Assembly (NCBI GenBank): GCA_017940385.1
Contig: JAGAYS010000029.1
Span: 40,445 to 104,444, forward strand
Direction of reading: 5' to 3'
DNA from: Ruminobacter sp.
GTDB taxonomy: Bacteria; Pseudomonadota; Gammaproteobacteria; Enterobacterales; Succinivibrionaceae
DNA: 64,000 nucleotides
Positions 44,862-55,583 of this stretch are shown one piece after another (position 1 is the stretch's first letter; each line of letters starts with the position of its first letter). The notes under the pieces were generated by a model. The model saw only the letters and a program-made list of their open reading frames with translations. It was not told where the DNA came from and ran no database searches. Position numbers and translations under genes: made by a program.

Positions 44862-45001
44862 GGTTTTGTATGAATTAATTATGTCAGCATTCTTCATAAC
44901 AATACTTTTCTTGTTTTTGTAGAAAGATAAATATTGAAAATCCCCATTTACAGGCGATTTAAAGACAATAAAGCAACAATATATCTGAATAAAGTTGCGT
45001 A

Positions 45002-45030
45002 ATTATAGTTATCTTTTCCTAGCAGGTCAA
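45002..45030 (-). promoter_or_regulatory. Distal promoter of the sulfur operon
   Basis: On the minus strand TTGACC (45030-45025), a 17-base spacer and TATAAT (45007-45002), about 170 bases upstream of the proximal promoter and in the same direction. Confidence 0.82.
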
Positions 45031-45032
45031 TA
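45017..45032 (-). promoter_or_regulatory. Operator-like motif copy 2
   Basis: Minus-strand TATTGACCTGCTAGGA, overlapping the distal -35 at the same relative position as copy 1. Confidence 0.6.
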
Positions 45033-45108
45033 TGTTTTCCAAATATTATCAACGATACGGCGTTCTGGAAATCATCATATTTTAGGAACAAAACTAAATC
45101 AGAAATGC

Positions 45109-45146
45109 AAAAAAAACGGAGGTCACTAACCGGTTAACCTCCGTTT
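45109..45146 (-). terminator. Rho-independent terminator of the chemoreceptor gene
   Basis: AAACGGAGGT (45114-45123) pairs with ACCTCCGTTT (45137-45146). The minus-strand tail is eight T. It insulates the sulfur operon from upstream transcription. Confidence 0.92.
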
Positions 45147-45170
45147 CCTTAAACATTATGTTCTGCGAAA

Positions 45171-47075
45171 TCATTTGCCATAATCTTCAGGCAGAACAAA
45201 CTTACTGAAGACGTTCATCATCTCCTTTGACTCTGCCAGAAGTTCACTGTATGCCTCGGAACATTTTGTCATATCAATTGCTATCTTTTGGGCGCTCTGA
45301 CGCAGATCCTCCATTCCGTCCTGAACCTCACTGAAGTTATGTTCCTGGACGGTTGTCGAATGAGCTATGGCGCTGGTCATTTCGGAAACCTTGCCTATGT
45401 GAACATTTATTTCGTTCAGCTTGTCCACAATGGATTCCACCCACTCAATGGTCTTGCCGCAACTCTCAGAACTTTTCTTCATCATGGCTACCGCATTGTC
45501 CGTCCCTTCCTTGTAGGCCATACTGCTGTTTTCAATTTCCTTAATTGATTCCTGGGTTCTGGATGACAGGACCCGAACCTCGTCCGCAACAACGGCGAAC
45601 CCGCGACCGTGCTCACCGGCACGGGCAGCTTCGATTGCGGCATTCAAAGCCAGCAGATTAGTCTGCTCCGCAATCTCCCTAATGGTCTCAACCACGGATG
45701 ACACACCGGAAGTAAGATCATAAAGATGTCTTATGGCCTTTGATGAATCCTCTATGTCGGCACGCAGAATGTTTACTGCCTCCTTGGCATTATTGGCCAT
45801 CTCAACACTGTTGCTTGAAAGACCATGAACCGATACCACCTTTGAGGCCACCTCATCAGAATTTTTGGAAATTTCATCGGTGGCAAGATGCATTTCCTTT
45901 ATGGAGTTGGCAAAACCTGAAGTTACCTTTTCCTGATTGCGAAGCTCCGACTCAACATTACCCACCACCCTGTTACAGGCATTAATACCTTCAAGTATGG
46001 AATTTTCCGTGGCTTTGGCCGAACTTACAATACGGCACTGTTCATCCATGAATTCATTCATATTAGCGGACATGACGCCAATCTCATCATTGGAGGTACA
46101 GTAGACACGCTCCGTAAAATCATGGTTGATGCTCATGTTGCTGATTAAGGTCGAAACGTTGGACACCGGTTCGGAAATATTTCTGGAAATATAGATCCTG
46201 ACTGACAGGAAAATAACGATAAACATCAGCAGAAGTGCCGCATATTTGATTCTGATGGACGTATTCAGATTACTGAGCACCAGATCCTTTTCAAGGCAAA
46301 TGAAAAGTTTCCACCCGGAATCTCCCACTCTGGAACCGAGAACCCACATTTCTGTGCCGTCGGCATCATTGTAGCTTACATAGCTTGCGTTTTTATTGTC
46401 CAGGACGCTGTCCATAAAGCTTTTGGTAAATACTGGGTCTACTTTACTTACATCCTCGCCGCGAAGATTGGAATCATTCCATACGATTACATGGTTGTCA
46501 TGACTGACAAGAAGTATCTTTCCCTGATAAGGAAGCTGCAGATTCTTGTCCGCAACATCTATTTCATCAACGTTTACGTCAATCCCGAATACGCCGTCGT
46601 CCTTGCGCACAATCCAGGACACTACCCATCTGTCTACCGTGTCCTCATATTCCATGTCATCCATGGCGACATGCGGCCCGGCTCTGCCGAACCAGCCTTC
46701 CTGTCTCGGGTCATACTGGTCTGAGTATTTGCCCTTACTGTATTCCTCTTCGGTCTGATCACTTGCAAATATGGAACCATCGTCTCCGGCGTAATAAAGA
46801 TCAGCCCTGTGCGCTTCAGCGATGGACACCTGAAAATCGCGCAGTAAAAGTTCCTTCTTGTCAACCTTGACAAGACTCTCCAACATGTTTGCATAATTGG
46901 ACTGCCACTTTTCAATGGAACTGACGTAATTGGTGAGTACTGAATTGAAGAAAAGAAATGAATCCCGGATCTCACGTTTTTTTTCAAATACCTGACTGTT
47001 TATTATTACCGAAACAAAAAACAGAACCAGAGGTATAAACGTCAGTATGAATACTTTTGTTCTTAAAGTTCTCAT
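45171..47075 (-). CDS. Methyl-accepting chemotaxis protein with periplasmic Cache-type sensor
   Basis: 634-residue chemoreceptor. A first membrane helix (about 8-28), a periplasmic domain of about 250 residues resembling a double Cache fold ([41 protein letters not shown]), a second helix (about 278-298), HAMP, then the signalling domain with the conserved tip [20 protein letters not shown] followed by [15 protein letters not shown]. The ligand cannot be predicted, but an RxxxWF-type motif (PRQEGWF) hints at amino-acid or carboxylate binding. It is a single gene with its own terminator and implies a motile host. Confidence 0.95.
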   Translation of the reverse strand: MRTLRTKVFILTFIPLVLFFVSVIINSQVFEKKREIRDSFLFFNSVLTNYVSSIEKWQSNYANMLESLVKVDKKELLLRDFQVSIAEAHRADLYYAGDDGSIFASDQTEEEYSKGKYSDQYDPRQEGWFGRAGPHVAMDDMEYEDTVDRWVVSWIVRKDDGVFGIDVNVDEIDVADKNLQLPYQGKILLVSHDNHVIVWNDSNLRGEDVSKVDPVFTKSFMDSVLDNKNASYVSYNDADGTEMWVLGSRVGDSGWKLFICLEKDLVLSNLNTSIRIKYAALLLMFIVIFLSVRIYISRNISEPVSNVSTLISNMSINHDFTERVYCTSNDEIGVMSANMNEFMDEQCRIVSSAKATENSILEGINACNRVVGNVESELRNQEKVTSGFANSIKEMHLATDEISKNSDEVASKVVSVHGLSSNSVEMANNAKEAVNILRADIEDSSKAIRHLYDLTSGVSSVVETIREIAEQTNLLALNAAIEAARAGEHGRGFAVVADEVRVLSSRTQESIKEIENSSMAYKEGTDNAVAMMKKSSESCGKTIEWVESIVDKLNEINVHIGKVSEMTSAIAHSTTVQEHNFSEVQDGMEDLRQSAQKIAIDMTKCSEAYSELLAESKEMMNVFSKFVLPEDYGK

Positions 47076-47322
47076 GATGACACCCGAATTAAGTACACTG
47101 CACGCAGATTTATTATATACATGACATTACGGGAACCGCGATGACGTTCCCTGTATATGGAACTACTTGATAATTCTAACACATCGGCAATCTGTATATT
47201 CCGTATTCAATCTCATTTAGACGCATCAGTCATGGTTTATGTCTGATTAATTTAATAGATCACAAAAAATTTAAATAATTGTCGCGTTAGAACGGTTTAA
47301 TTTCGGGAATCCTCACGGCTCC

Positions 47323-48132
47323 TCAGTTACCGTCTTTTACCTTCAGATTAAAATCGTACGTACGGGTATCGAGAAGATGACTTAAGCAGATATCCTTCAG
47401 AGCCTTGAACATTATCTCACTGCGGCCGTGATACTGTCTGTCCCAGTTTCTTATCATTTCTTCAATTTCCTTGCGCATCTTATTTTCACCAAATGAGCAT
47501 ATGTCTTTTGACAGTATCGGATATTCCCTGATTTCGGAAAGTTTTATGAGATCCTTCTCCCTGCAGTATGCAAGAGGTCTGATGACGATGTTTTCTCCGT
47601 CATCAGTCAGAAGCTTTGGAGGCATGCTTTTAAGCTTTCCGGCATAGAATAGATTCAGGAAGAAAGTGGCCAGAATATCATCGGCGTGATGTCCGAGAGC
47701 TATCTTGGTAATTTTTAATTCCCGTGCCGTACGGTACAGAATTCCCCTTCTCAGTCTGGAACAGAGGGAACAGATATTTTTTCCGTCAGGAATCTTGTCA
47801 GAAATAATACTGTGGATATCTTCCCTGATGACATGATACTCAAGCCCCGTACGTTTCATGTAGTCCTCCACGACTCCTTCGGGATATTTGGGAAACATTC
47901 CGTTAAGATGTACGGGAACCAGTTCAAAATCCACCGGAGCACTGCGCTGAAGGCTCTGGAGGATCTCCAAAAGCGCATAGCTGTCTTTCCCTCCGGACAT
48001 ACATACCATGACCCTGTCACCTGCTTCAATCATGTTGAAATCGGCTATTGCCTTTCCTGCCGCATGTCTGAGTCTTTTCTGAAGTTTGTTGAAGTTATAG
48101 ACCTGTTTCTGGTTCAGTTCCTGAGTACTCAT
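47323..48132 (-). CDS. ttcA: tRNA 2-thiocytidine synthetase TtcA
   Basis: Iron-sulfur PP-loop ATPase that thiolates C32 of some tRNAs. PP-loop CMSGGKDSYALLEIL at residues 44-58; the cluster-binding pair is C-S-L-C in NICSLCSRLRRGIL, with a third cysteine in ILSKDICSFGE as in the family; HHADDILATFFLNL is the second conserved block. It is 269 aa, slightly shorter than E. coli (311). Like MnmA it draws persulfide sulfur from a desulfurase, so it is another consumer in the same sulfur economy, though it is transcribed separately. Confidence 0.95.
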   Translation of the reverse strand: MSTQELNQKQVYNFNKLQKRLRHAAGKAIADFNMIEAGDRVMVCMSGGKDSYALLEILQSLQRSAPVDFELVPVHLNGMFPKYPEGVVEDYMKRTGLEYHVIREDIHSIISDKIPDGKNICSLCSRLRRGILYRTARELKITKIALGHHADDILATFFLNLFYAGKLKSMPPKLLTDDGENIVIRPLAYCREKDLIKLSEIREYPILSKDICSFGENKMRKEIEEMIRNWDRQYHGRSEIMFKALKDICLSHLLDTRTYDFNLKVKDGN

Positions 48133-48236
48133 ATTGTTTAACTGCCTTACTGTTTATGCGTATACTGTTATTATTTACGAATCTATTTGGCGGTAACTGC
48201 ATAATTAAAATGCCTTACTTACCATCCATTAACACA

Positions 48237-48268
48237 AAACCGCAGTATACACTGACATACTGCGGTTT
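48237..48268 (-). terminator. Terminator of the DUF5710 protein gene
   Basis: Perfect 12-bp stem AAACCGCAGTAT / ATACTGCGGTTT. On the minus strand the stem's TTT runs on to TTTTGTGTT. It lies 20 bases after the stop at 48289. Confidence 0.88.
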
Positions 48269-48288
48269 AATAAAAAAATTTTCCGGTT

Positions 48289-48732
48289 TTAAATCCATCT
48301 GGAGAACGGTTCCAGCGGAATGCCAGCAGGAACATACCATTTTCTGGCATTTTTATCCCACCTGGCCCCGAGAGCCTTTGCTTCATCCTTTTCACTGAAC
48401 GGCACATTAAGATAAGTGACGTCTGAATTATCGTTTCCCGTTCTCCCGGACGCATGTTCCGGGTATCCGCGGGAAGGATTCTGCAAACCGGACTTTCTGG
48501 CGACACCATTACCTGCATCATATGAATTCCGTGACTTCGGAAAACTGTTTCCGGATGACACGGGAGGAATGCCGGTTCCGTAGTCACCTAATGATAAATC
48601 AAAAGGCACGTCCTGACACGGAATATCACTTTCATCATCTAAAGAAGGAAGATAATCACTTTCCGATACGGGAATATTCTCAATACTGTGTCTGTAACGC
48701 TCTTCAGTATCAAAATCACTATTGTCGGCCAT
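48289..48732 (-). CDS. Protein with C-terminal DUF5710-like domain
   Basis: 147 aa from the ATG at 48732. The first ~100 residues are low-complexity, polar and acidic (SDFDTEERYRHSIENIPVSE, SGNSFPKSRNSYDAGNGV) and look disordered. The last ~45 residues, TYLNVPFSEKDEAKALGARW followed by DKNARKWYVPAGIPLEPF, match the DUF5710 module found at the ends of plasmid primases and relaxases, here on its own. The role is unknown; nucleic-acid association is possible. It has its own terminator, and the gene lies between pheT and ttcA. Confidence 0.78.
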   Translation of the reverse strand: MADNSDFDTEERYRHSIENIPVSESDYLPSLDDESDIPCQDVPFDLSLGDYGTGIPPVSSGNSFPKSRNSYDAGNGVARKSGLQNPSRGYPEHASGRTGNDNSDVTYLNVPFSEKDEAKALGARWDKNARKWYVPAGIPLEPFSRWI

Positions 48733-48791
48733 AATCACTCTCTTAAAAAATGATTTCTACGAATCTTCAGTGTGACTGAATCACCGGTAAA

Positions 48792-48827
48792 ACCGGTTCC
48801 TGTAATACAAAACTTACGGGAACCGGT
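48792..48827 (-). terminator. Probable terminator of pheST
   Basis: ACCGGTTCC-TG-TAA (48792-48805) pairs with TTAC-G-GGAACCGGT (48814-48827). On the minus strand TTTT follows. It lies just after the pheT stop. Confidence 0.7.
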
Positions 48828-48837
48828 CATTATGGTC

Positions 48838-51225
48838 CTAGTCTCTTAAAACAGCACCCAGCTTGTCAGCAAGATTACTGATTACGGAATCAGAGAAGTT
48901 GCTGATGTCATTATCCTCAAGAGTCTTTTCGGTACTCTGAAGAATTACGCTGAACGCAATGCTCTTCTTTCCTTCAGGAACACCGTTTCCTGCAAACACG
49001 TCAAAAATATTAACGTTTCTTACAAGAGAACCACAACCCTTAACTACGCTGATAATGCTGTCAGCAGATACTGAAGCATCTACCAGAATCGCAAAGTCAC
49101 GCTTGATTGAAGGATACTTGGAGATTTCTGCATATGCAGGAATCTTACGGGTCTTAAGAGCCGCAAGCTTCAGATCAAACAGGAATACAGGGCGCTTGAG
49201 ACCAAGCTTCTTCTGCACTACCGGATGAATCAGACCTACATAACCTACGCATTCTCCGTCAAGCTTGATAACGGCACTGACACCTGGATGCAACGCGGAA
49301 ATGTCTGCTCTTTCGAACACGAAATCCCCGGCTCTTCCGGTAACTTCAAGAAGTCTTTCAACATCACCCTTCACGTCAAAGAAGTCAACGTCCCTGGACT
49401 CAGTATTCCAGCTTTCGTCAGCCACGGTACCGTATACGGCACCGGCAATGTGATCTTCCTGAAGAATGCCGTTTTCCGCGTTTTCATCCTTAATGAATGT
49501 CAGACCGCATTCAAACAGTTTCATACGCTGAACCTGACGGTTTACGTTATATAAAACGGTATTTATGAGACCGGCCCAGATGGTTGTTCTCATTGCAGAC
49601 ATTTCAGCTGAAATAGGTGAAGGCAGAATTATGGCCTCAGTCTCAGGCTTTATAATCTTAAGACTGGCAGGATCCACAAAACTGTAAGTTACGACTTCAT
49701 GATAACCATTGTCAGCAAGAACTGACTTAATGTCATAAGTGGAAACTTCTGCCTCACACTGCTTAATCATTCTCAGCGGAGCGACAGGATCGCAGTTTGG
49801 AATGTTGTCGTAGCCGTAGATACGGGCAACTTCTTCACAGATATCCACAGGAATTGCAATGTCGTATCTCCATGAAGGACTGGTAACGGTCACTGACTGT
49901 CCGTCGGCTGATTCCTGCGGCTTCATACCGAGACGGGTCAGAATGTCCATCACGGTAACCTTTGGAATCTCAATGCCGATTACTTCGTTAATGAAACCGA
50001 ACGGAACGTTGATGTCATTACGGACAGGGAATTTTTCCGGAGAAACAACCTCGTTTACGGGACCTGCTTCTCCGCCGCAGACTTCAAGAATGAAGGCGGT
50101 AGCTCTTTCCATAGCTTCTCTGGTAATGGTGTAATCCACGCCTCTTTCATATCTGTGTGACGCATCTGTTGCAAGGCCGTATTCTCTGGCTCTGTTCTTG
50201 ATGGCAGACGGAGCAAAGAATGCGGACTCAAGGAGAACATCCCTGGTTTCCGCATTTACACCGGTAGCCGCACCGCCGAAAATACCTGCGAGAGCGATAG
50301 GACCTGATTTATCGGCAATAACAAGGGTACCTTCCTTAAGCTCAGCCTCTTCGCCGCTTAAAAGCACAAGCTTTTCACCGGCCACGGCCTGACGGACGAT
50401 AATCTGACCGTTGAGCTTGTTTAAATCAAAGGCATGCATAGGCTGACCGAGTTCGAGAAGAATATAGTTTGTGATATCCACAATCGCATCAATCGAACGG
50501 ATGCCGCAGCGACGGAGCTTTTCCTGCATCCACAAAGGACTCGGACGGGTGATGTCAACATTCTTAATCACGCGACAGAGGTATCTAGGACATGCATCGC
50601 TGTCCTGAACGTCAACACTGAAGGTATCGTTAACTGAGGCCGGTACTTCGGAAATTACCGGATAGTTAACATCCTTTGAAGTCAGAACCCCGAGCTCTCT
50701 GGCAATACCGCGGATACTCAGACAGTCTGCCCTGTTGGCTGTTAAATCAACTTCAACGGAACTGTCGTTAAGATTTAAATATTCATGGATATCCATGCCG
50801 ACCGGAGCATCAGCCGGAAATTCGATAATGCCGTTACTTTCTTCTGAAAGTTCAAGTTCCTTGAGGGAGCAGAGCATACCGTTTGAAGGCACGCCTCTGA
50901 GCTTTGCAGGCTTGATTTTGAAATTACCTGGAAGAACCGCACCAACCTTGGCACAGGCAACCTTGAGACCGGCACGGCAGTTAGGAGCACCGCACACAAT
51001 GTCCAGAACCTCGTCACCTACATTAACGGTAGTTACATGAAGGTGGTCTGAATCAGGATGGTCGGCACATGTTAAAACCTCCCCGACAACAACATTGGTG
51101 AACTCACCGCAAACCGGATTAACGGAATCAACTTCAAGACCGGCCATTGTGATGGTATCTGCAATTGTGTCAACTGAAAGACCGGTAGGAACAAGTTCAT
51201 CGATCCATAACTTATTAAAATTCAT
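48838..51225 (-). CDS. pheT: Phenylalanyl-tRNA synthetase beta subunit
   Basis: 795 aa, the same length as the E. coli subunit. MNFNKLWIDELVPTGLSVDT opens the N-terminal domain; the EMAP-like tRNA-binding segment is near residues 40-150 (VVVGEVLTCADHPDSDHLHV, DIVCGAPNCRAGLKVACAKV). The B3/B4 editing domain lies in the middle, with the B5 region around NDINVPFGFINEVIGIE, and the C-terminal anticodon-binding domain is SKYPSIKRDFAILVDASVS. It forms an alpha2-beta2 enzyme with PheS, located 11 bases upstream. Confidence 0.97.
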   Translation of the reverse strand: MNFNKLWIDELVPTGLSVDTIADTITMAGLEVDSVNPVCGEFTNVVVGEVLTCADHPDSDHLHVTTVNVGDEVLDIVCGAPNCRAGLKVACAKVGAVLPGNFKIKPAKLRGVPSNGMLCSLKELELSEESNGIIEFPADAPVGMDIHEYLNLNDSSVEVDLTANRADCLSIRGIARELGVLTSKDVNYPVISEVPASVNDTFSVDVQDSDACPRYLCRVIKNVDITRPSPLWMQEKLRRCGIRSIDAIVDITNYILLELGQPMHAFDLNKLNGQIIVRQAVAGEKLVLLSGEEAELKEGTLVIADKSGPIALAGIFGGAATGVNAETRDVLLESAFFAPSAIKNRAREYGLATDASHRYERGVDYTITREAMERATAFILEVCGGEAGPVNEVVSPEKFPVRNDINVPFGFINEVIGIEIPKVTVMDILTRLGMKPQESADGQSVTVTSPSWRYDIAIPVDICEEVARIYGYDNIPNCDPVAPLRMIKQCEAEVSTYDIKSVLADNGYHEVVTYSFVDPASLKIIKPETEAIILPSPISAEMSAMRTTIWAGLINTVLYNVNRQVQRMKLFECGLTFIKDENAENGILQEDHIAGAVYGTVADESWNTESRDVDFFDVKGDVERLLEVTGRAGDFVFERADISALHPGVSAVIKLDGECVGYVGLIHPVVQKKLGLKRPVFLFDLKLAALKTRKIPAYAEISKYPSIKRDFAILVDASVSADSIISVVKGCGSLVRNVNIFDVFAGNGVPEGKKSIAFSVILQSTEKTLEDNDISNFSDSVISNLADKLGAVLRD

Positions 51226-51236
51226 TTACTAAGCTC

Positions 51237-52241
<1,005 letters not shown>

Positions 52242-52410
52242 TTACGGCATATGTGTTTCAACTAAAAATCTGGGCATACCGTTTCCCCGATACCCTGGAC
52301 AGAATGACGGAACCGCATCCCGACAGTTTCCGGAGACAACCGTATACAAAGTAATTTTCTGATCCGTTCAGGATTCCGAATACTGCCGCATTTAGCGGGC
52401 AACACCGTGG

Positions 52411-52470
52411 TTAATCCACAAACGGTTTGTTTCTGTGCGCAATACCGACCAAAAAAAACAGGGATAACAT
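52411..52470 (-). CDS. Possible phe leader peptide
   Basis: A 19-codon frame on the minus strand: MLSLFFLVGIAHRNKPFVD. It holds three Phe codons, two adjacent, and lies about 20 bases after the predicted transcription start. There is no clear Shine-Dalgarno and no typical attenuator follows, so this is only a candidate by analogy with pheM. Confidence 0.3.
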   Translation of the reverse strand: MLSLFFLVGIAHRNKPFVD

Positions 52471-52494
52471 CACAGAAAATAAAAAAACTGCGAT

Positions 52495-52522
52495 ATTATA
52501 CCCCATCAGAGCATTTTTCCAA
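52495..52522 (-). promoter_or_regulatory. Putative sigma-70 promoter of pheST
   Basis: On the minus strand TTGGAA (52522-52517), a 16-base spacer and TATAAT (52500-52495). Confidence 0.7.
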
Positions 52523-52571
52523 AAGACATAAATTAAGACGAACGGCATGATCTTTTACTCAGGCCGCCACC

Positions 52572-55500
52572 TTATTTCCTCTTAATGAATTTGCCGGAAT
52601 ATTCCCCCTTGCAGAAATCAAATCCAAGCTCACGGACAATTTCATACTGTTCGGCATTGTTAATGCCTGCGGCCACGGTCTCCATGTTAAGACTCTTAAT
52701 CATGCTTACTTCGGATTTGGCAATCTTCCAGTTGATGGAATTTCTTACCAGATTCTTAGTATAGAACTCGTTTACCTGCACGCAGTTTATAGGGAATTTT
52801 TCCAATACCTCAATGGAAATTCTGCTGCCGACAAAATCCCTTAATGCGAAACCCACGCCCAGGCTGCTGAATCTGCCTATAAAACGTTCCAGCTGCTGCA
52901 GTCTGTCCGCAAGTCTTTCCGTATCAAACTGGAAATAAAGCTTTGAACACAGTTCAAGTTTGCCGGAAAGAGCCCTGTATATGGCATCGGCACGATAGTT
53001 GTCGCACAGGGTCTCACTGTGAATGGTCACCAAAATTCTGTTTACGTCACCAAGCACGCCACTGTCATTCTGACGCACAAGATTGTCTACAAGCCACACA
53101 TCGAGGTGAGACATCAGATTAAAGTCTGAGGTCACGTCACGGAATTCGGAAACGTCAACGAACTGACCTTTAGCGTTACGGATTCTTACCACATACTCAC
53201 AGCGTGATGAACCTTCTGAAGAGCCACGGCATCCCAGTAAAGGAATTCTCACCGCCATAACGCTGTTGTTTTCAATGGCCTGCCATACGGATGTAGAGAG
53301 AGCCACGCTCTTGCGGGACGTAAGAATGCGATCCGACTTCTCGCAGCACAGAATACACTGGTTAGGTCCCTGAGCATGAGCATTTCTGCAGGCCGCATCA
53401 GCATATGACAGCAGTATGGAAACATCGTTATCAACAATTGACATATCCACAATGCCGCAGTCCGTAGTTACATTGTAAATAAAACCTTCGGACTCATAGC
53501 GCATGTCGGCGATGTCCTTTATCCAGGCCTTCACGGTATTAAGCACGATGTAAACTCCGCGCATTACGACGGCAAATTCATCATTGTTGAGACATATCAG
53601 ACAGCTGTTTTCCGGCAGGTGATTCTGCAGATATTCCGATATCTGTCTTAACAGTCTGTCCGCATGCTGGTGACCGACGGTATCCCTGATGTATTTGAGA
53701 TTGTTTACGTGAATAAAGCAGAGGTAATCCTTACCGCCCTGCTCGGTATTCTCCTGCTCACGCTCTCCGGATTCCGCATCTTTGTCACCGCCGTCTCCCG
53801 CATCATTGAAGATGCTCTCAAGAAGGCCGATCATGTACTTTCTGTTGAAGGCCCCGGTGTTCTGATCATGATATTCCATGTAGTGAATCTGCTTCTTGAG
53901 ATTCTCGTCCCCGGAAATATCCTTTACGTCACCGATAATGCTGAAGCTGTCATTATTCTCCTCGGACAGGCGGATAGACATGCTTACATGTATCACACAT
54001 CCCTCGGATGACACGAATCTGAGCTTTATGTTGTCAATCGAACCTTCAAGCAGAAGCACGCTTCCGTCACCTTTTTCCCTATTTGAGGAATCATACTTCT
54101 GAATAAGTTTTGACACACTGTTGCCGTATATTTTCTGACTATCCTCATCAGCACAGAGATGCTTGATATTGGTCTTGCCTGACCTGCTGATTTCAGAAAC
54201 GTTTCTGTATCCGAGAACACGGCAGAGAGCCGGATTGATGTTTAAAATTCTTCCGTCAACATCGGCCTTGAACATTCCCTCATTGGTGAGGCTGAAGAAG
54301 TTAACGAACTGTCTGCGGCTCATTTTAGCCTTTAGGGTCACGTTGCGGTTATAGTTCTTTTCCTTATAGAAACGGTATATCAGGGATGCACTTATCATGA
54401 TAGCCGCGGATATGGAAATCAGGAAAAAGTCATATATTGCATACTTTGACCATCCGAGCATGCCGTAGGTGCATACATAAGGGAAAATGCATCCGAACAG
54501 GAATGCCAGCTGGGCAAGTGAATAAATCAGATGAGCGGAATTTCTCTTCATGACCGCATAAAGAACCCATACAAGGGTCAGCAGGAACATTACCGCCGTG
54601 CCGAAGAAGAAGAGAATTGAAGCAAAGTATCCCGGACAGAACCATACAACAACGGCACTGCAGACAAAAAACAGCCCGAACGTTCTGCTGATGTACTTAA
54701 GTACGACCCACTTTGCATTGCTGAGGTATTCGAGACTTATCAGCTGAATTCCCCACAGCGTAACAAAACAGAAGCAGGTATACAGTCTGGCAATGTCAAG
54801 ATGATTCAGAAATGACAGGAAGAGGGACGAGTAGCTTCCGGTTATCAGGAGATTGGCAAGAATTCCCATGGCAAAAAGGTTATATGCCAAATATCTCTTT
54901 TCCCTCAGCAGGAAAAACATAATGAGAGAGAATATGCTTACCAAAAGCATAAAACCCGTTATTACGGCATTGACTATTTTTTCTTCCGCATCATGATGGG
55001 AGAAGCTTCTGAGATCCTGAAGTCTGAGATCGAGACGATAGTCCTGATCAGACTTCACCCTGATATAAAGCTCTGTCTTACCGTCCTTGAAATCAAGGAA
55101 ATTAATCGGGAAGGAGTACCCAGCTGAAGGGAAAATTTTTCTTGCTCCGGATTTCAGACCGGTATGCCATACTCTTGACAGAGCTCCATTTGGCCCGATA
55201 ACGTAGACACTCAGGTATTTCACAAAAATATTGTTTACGGAAAGAACAAGATTTCTTTCATCCGCTGACCTGTTGGCAATCGTAACATGATACCAGTAGG
55301 TCTTATCAGCCATCTCTGGGAAAACGGAACAGCTTGACATATAGTCTGAATTTGTCTGCCAGCCACTGTCGGGGAGATCCCACGGCCATTCCGCATTCTC
55401 CTCCCCTTCCATGAATTCAACATAGGGATTTAAACGCACATTTACGTTACTGTCTGTAATCACATACATGGTAGCCGGATCAGCAGGTAATTGTTCCTCA

Positions 55501-55583
55501 TTCCACGCATCTGCTATCGCCACGGAAAAAAAGATCCCCAGCATGGCATATACCGAACACCAAAAAGCCCAGAACTTACGCAT
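52572..55583 (-). CDS. Membrane sensor with PAS and degenerate GGDEF and EAL domains
   Basis: 1003 aa. A signal peptide (MRKFWAFWCSVYAMLGIFFS) leads to a periplasmic 7TMR-DISM-type extracellular domain (about 30-200) and seven hydrophobic helices (about 210-405). A PAS domain follows (about 425-560, FSLTNEGMFKADVDGRILNI), then a GGDEF-fold domain whose signature reads NNDEF near residue 665, then an EAL-fold domain (about 770-1000). The EAL signature is lost, and D(F/Y)xK(I/L)D and TVAEGVE positions read NEFYTKNL and TVAAGINN. Both enzymatic activities are probably gone, leaving a sensor or c-di-GMP/partner-binding role. GGGAG precedes the ATG. Confidence 0.9.
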   Translation of the reverse strand: MRKFWAFWCSVYAMLGIFFSVAIADAWNEEQLPADPATMYVITDSNVNVRLNPYVEFMEGEENAEWPWDLPDSGWQTNSDYMSSCSVFPEMADKTYWYHVTIANRSADERNLVLSVNNIFVKYLSVYVIGPNGALSRVWHTGLKSGARKIFPSAGYSFPINFLDFKDGKTELYIRVKSDQDYRLDLRLQDLRSFSHHDAEEKIVNAVITGFMLLVSIFSLIMFFLLREKRYLAYNLFAMGILANLLITGSYSSLFLSFLNHLDIARLYTCFCFVTLWGIQLISLEYLSNAKWVVLKYISRTFGLFFVCSAVVVWFCPGYFASILFFFGTAVMFLLTLVWVLYAVMKRNSAHLIYSLAQLAFLFGCIFPYVCTYGMLGWSKYAIYDFFLISISAAIMISASLIYRFYKEKNYNRNVTLKAKMSRRQFVNFFSLTNEGMFKADVDGRILNINPALCRVLGYRNVSEISRSGKTNIKHLCADEDSQKIYGNSVSKLIQKYDSSNREKGDGSVLLLEGSIDNIKLRFVSSEGCVIHVSMSIRLSEENNDSFSIIGDVKDISGDENLKKQIHYMEYHDQNTGAFNRKYMIGLLESIFNDAGDGGDKDAESGEREQENTEQGGKDYLCFIHVNNLKYIRDTVGHQHADRLLRQISEYLQNHLPENSCLICLNNDEFAVVMRGVYIVLNTVKAWIKDIADMRYESEGFIYNVTTDCGIVDMSIVDNDVSILLSYADAACRNAHAQGPNQCILCCEKSDRILTSRKSVALSTSVWQAIENNSVMAVRIPLLGCRGSSEGSSRCEYVVRIRNAKGQFVDVSEFRDVTSDFNLMSHLDVWLVDNLVRQNDSGVLGDVNRILVTIHSETLCDNYRADAIYRALSGKLELCSKLYFQFDTERLADRLQQLERFIGRFSSLGVGFALRDFVGSRISIEVLEKFPINCVQVNEFYTKNLVRNSINWKIAKSEVSMIKSLNMETVAAGINNAEQYEIVRELGFDFCKGEYSGKFIKRK

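Larger units (their letters stand above)
44723..45108 (-). other. Regulatory region of the sulfur operon
   Basis: About 390 AT-rich bases between the chemoreceptor terminator and metY. It contains two tandem promoters, two copies of a 16-bp motif, and an untranslated leader (44723-44824) with possible stems, including GATGAAA / TTTCATC and GACAG / CTGTC. No gene is apparent. Confidence 0.75.

Noticed and set aside
48792-48827. Dispersed palindromic repeat after pheT
   Set aside because: The stem is directly after the stop with TTTT on the minus strand, so a terminator explains it adequately.
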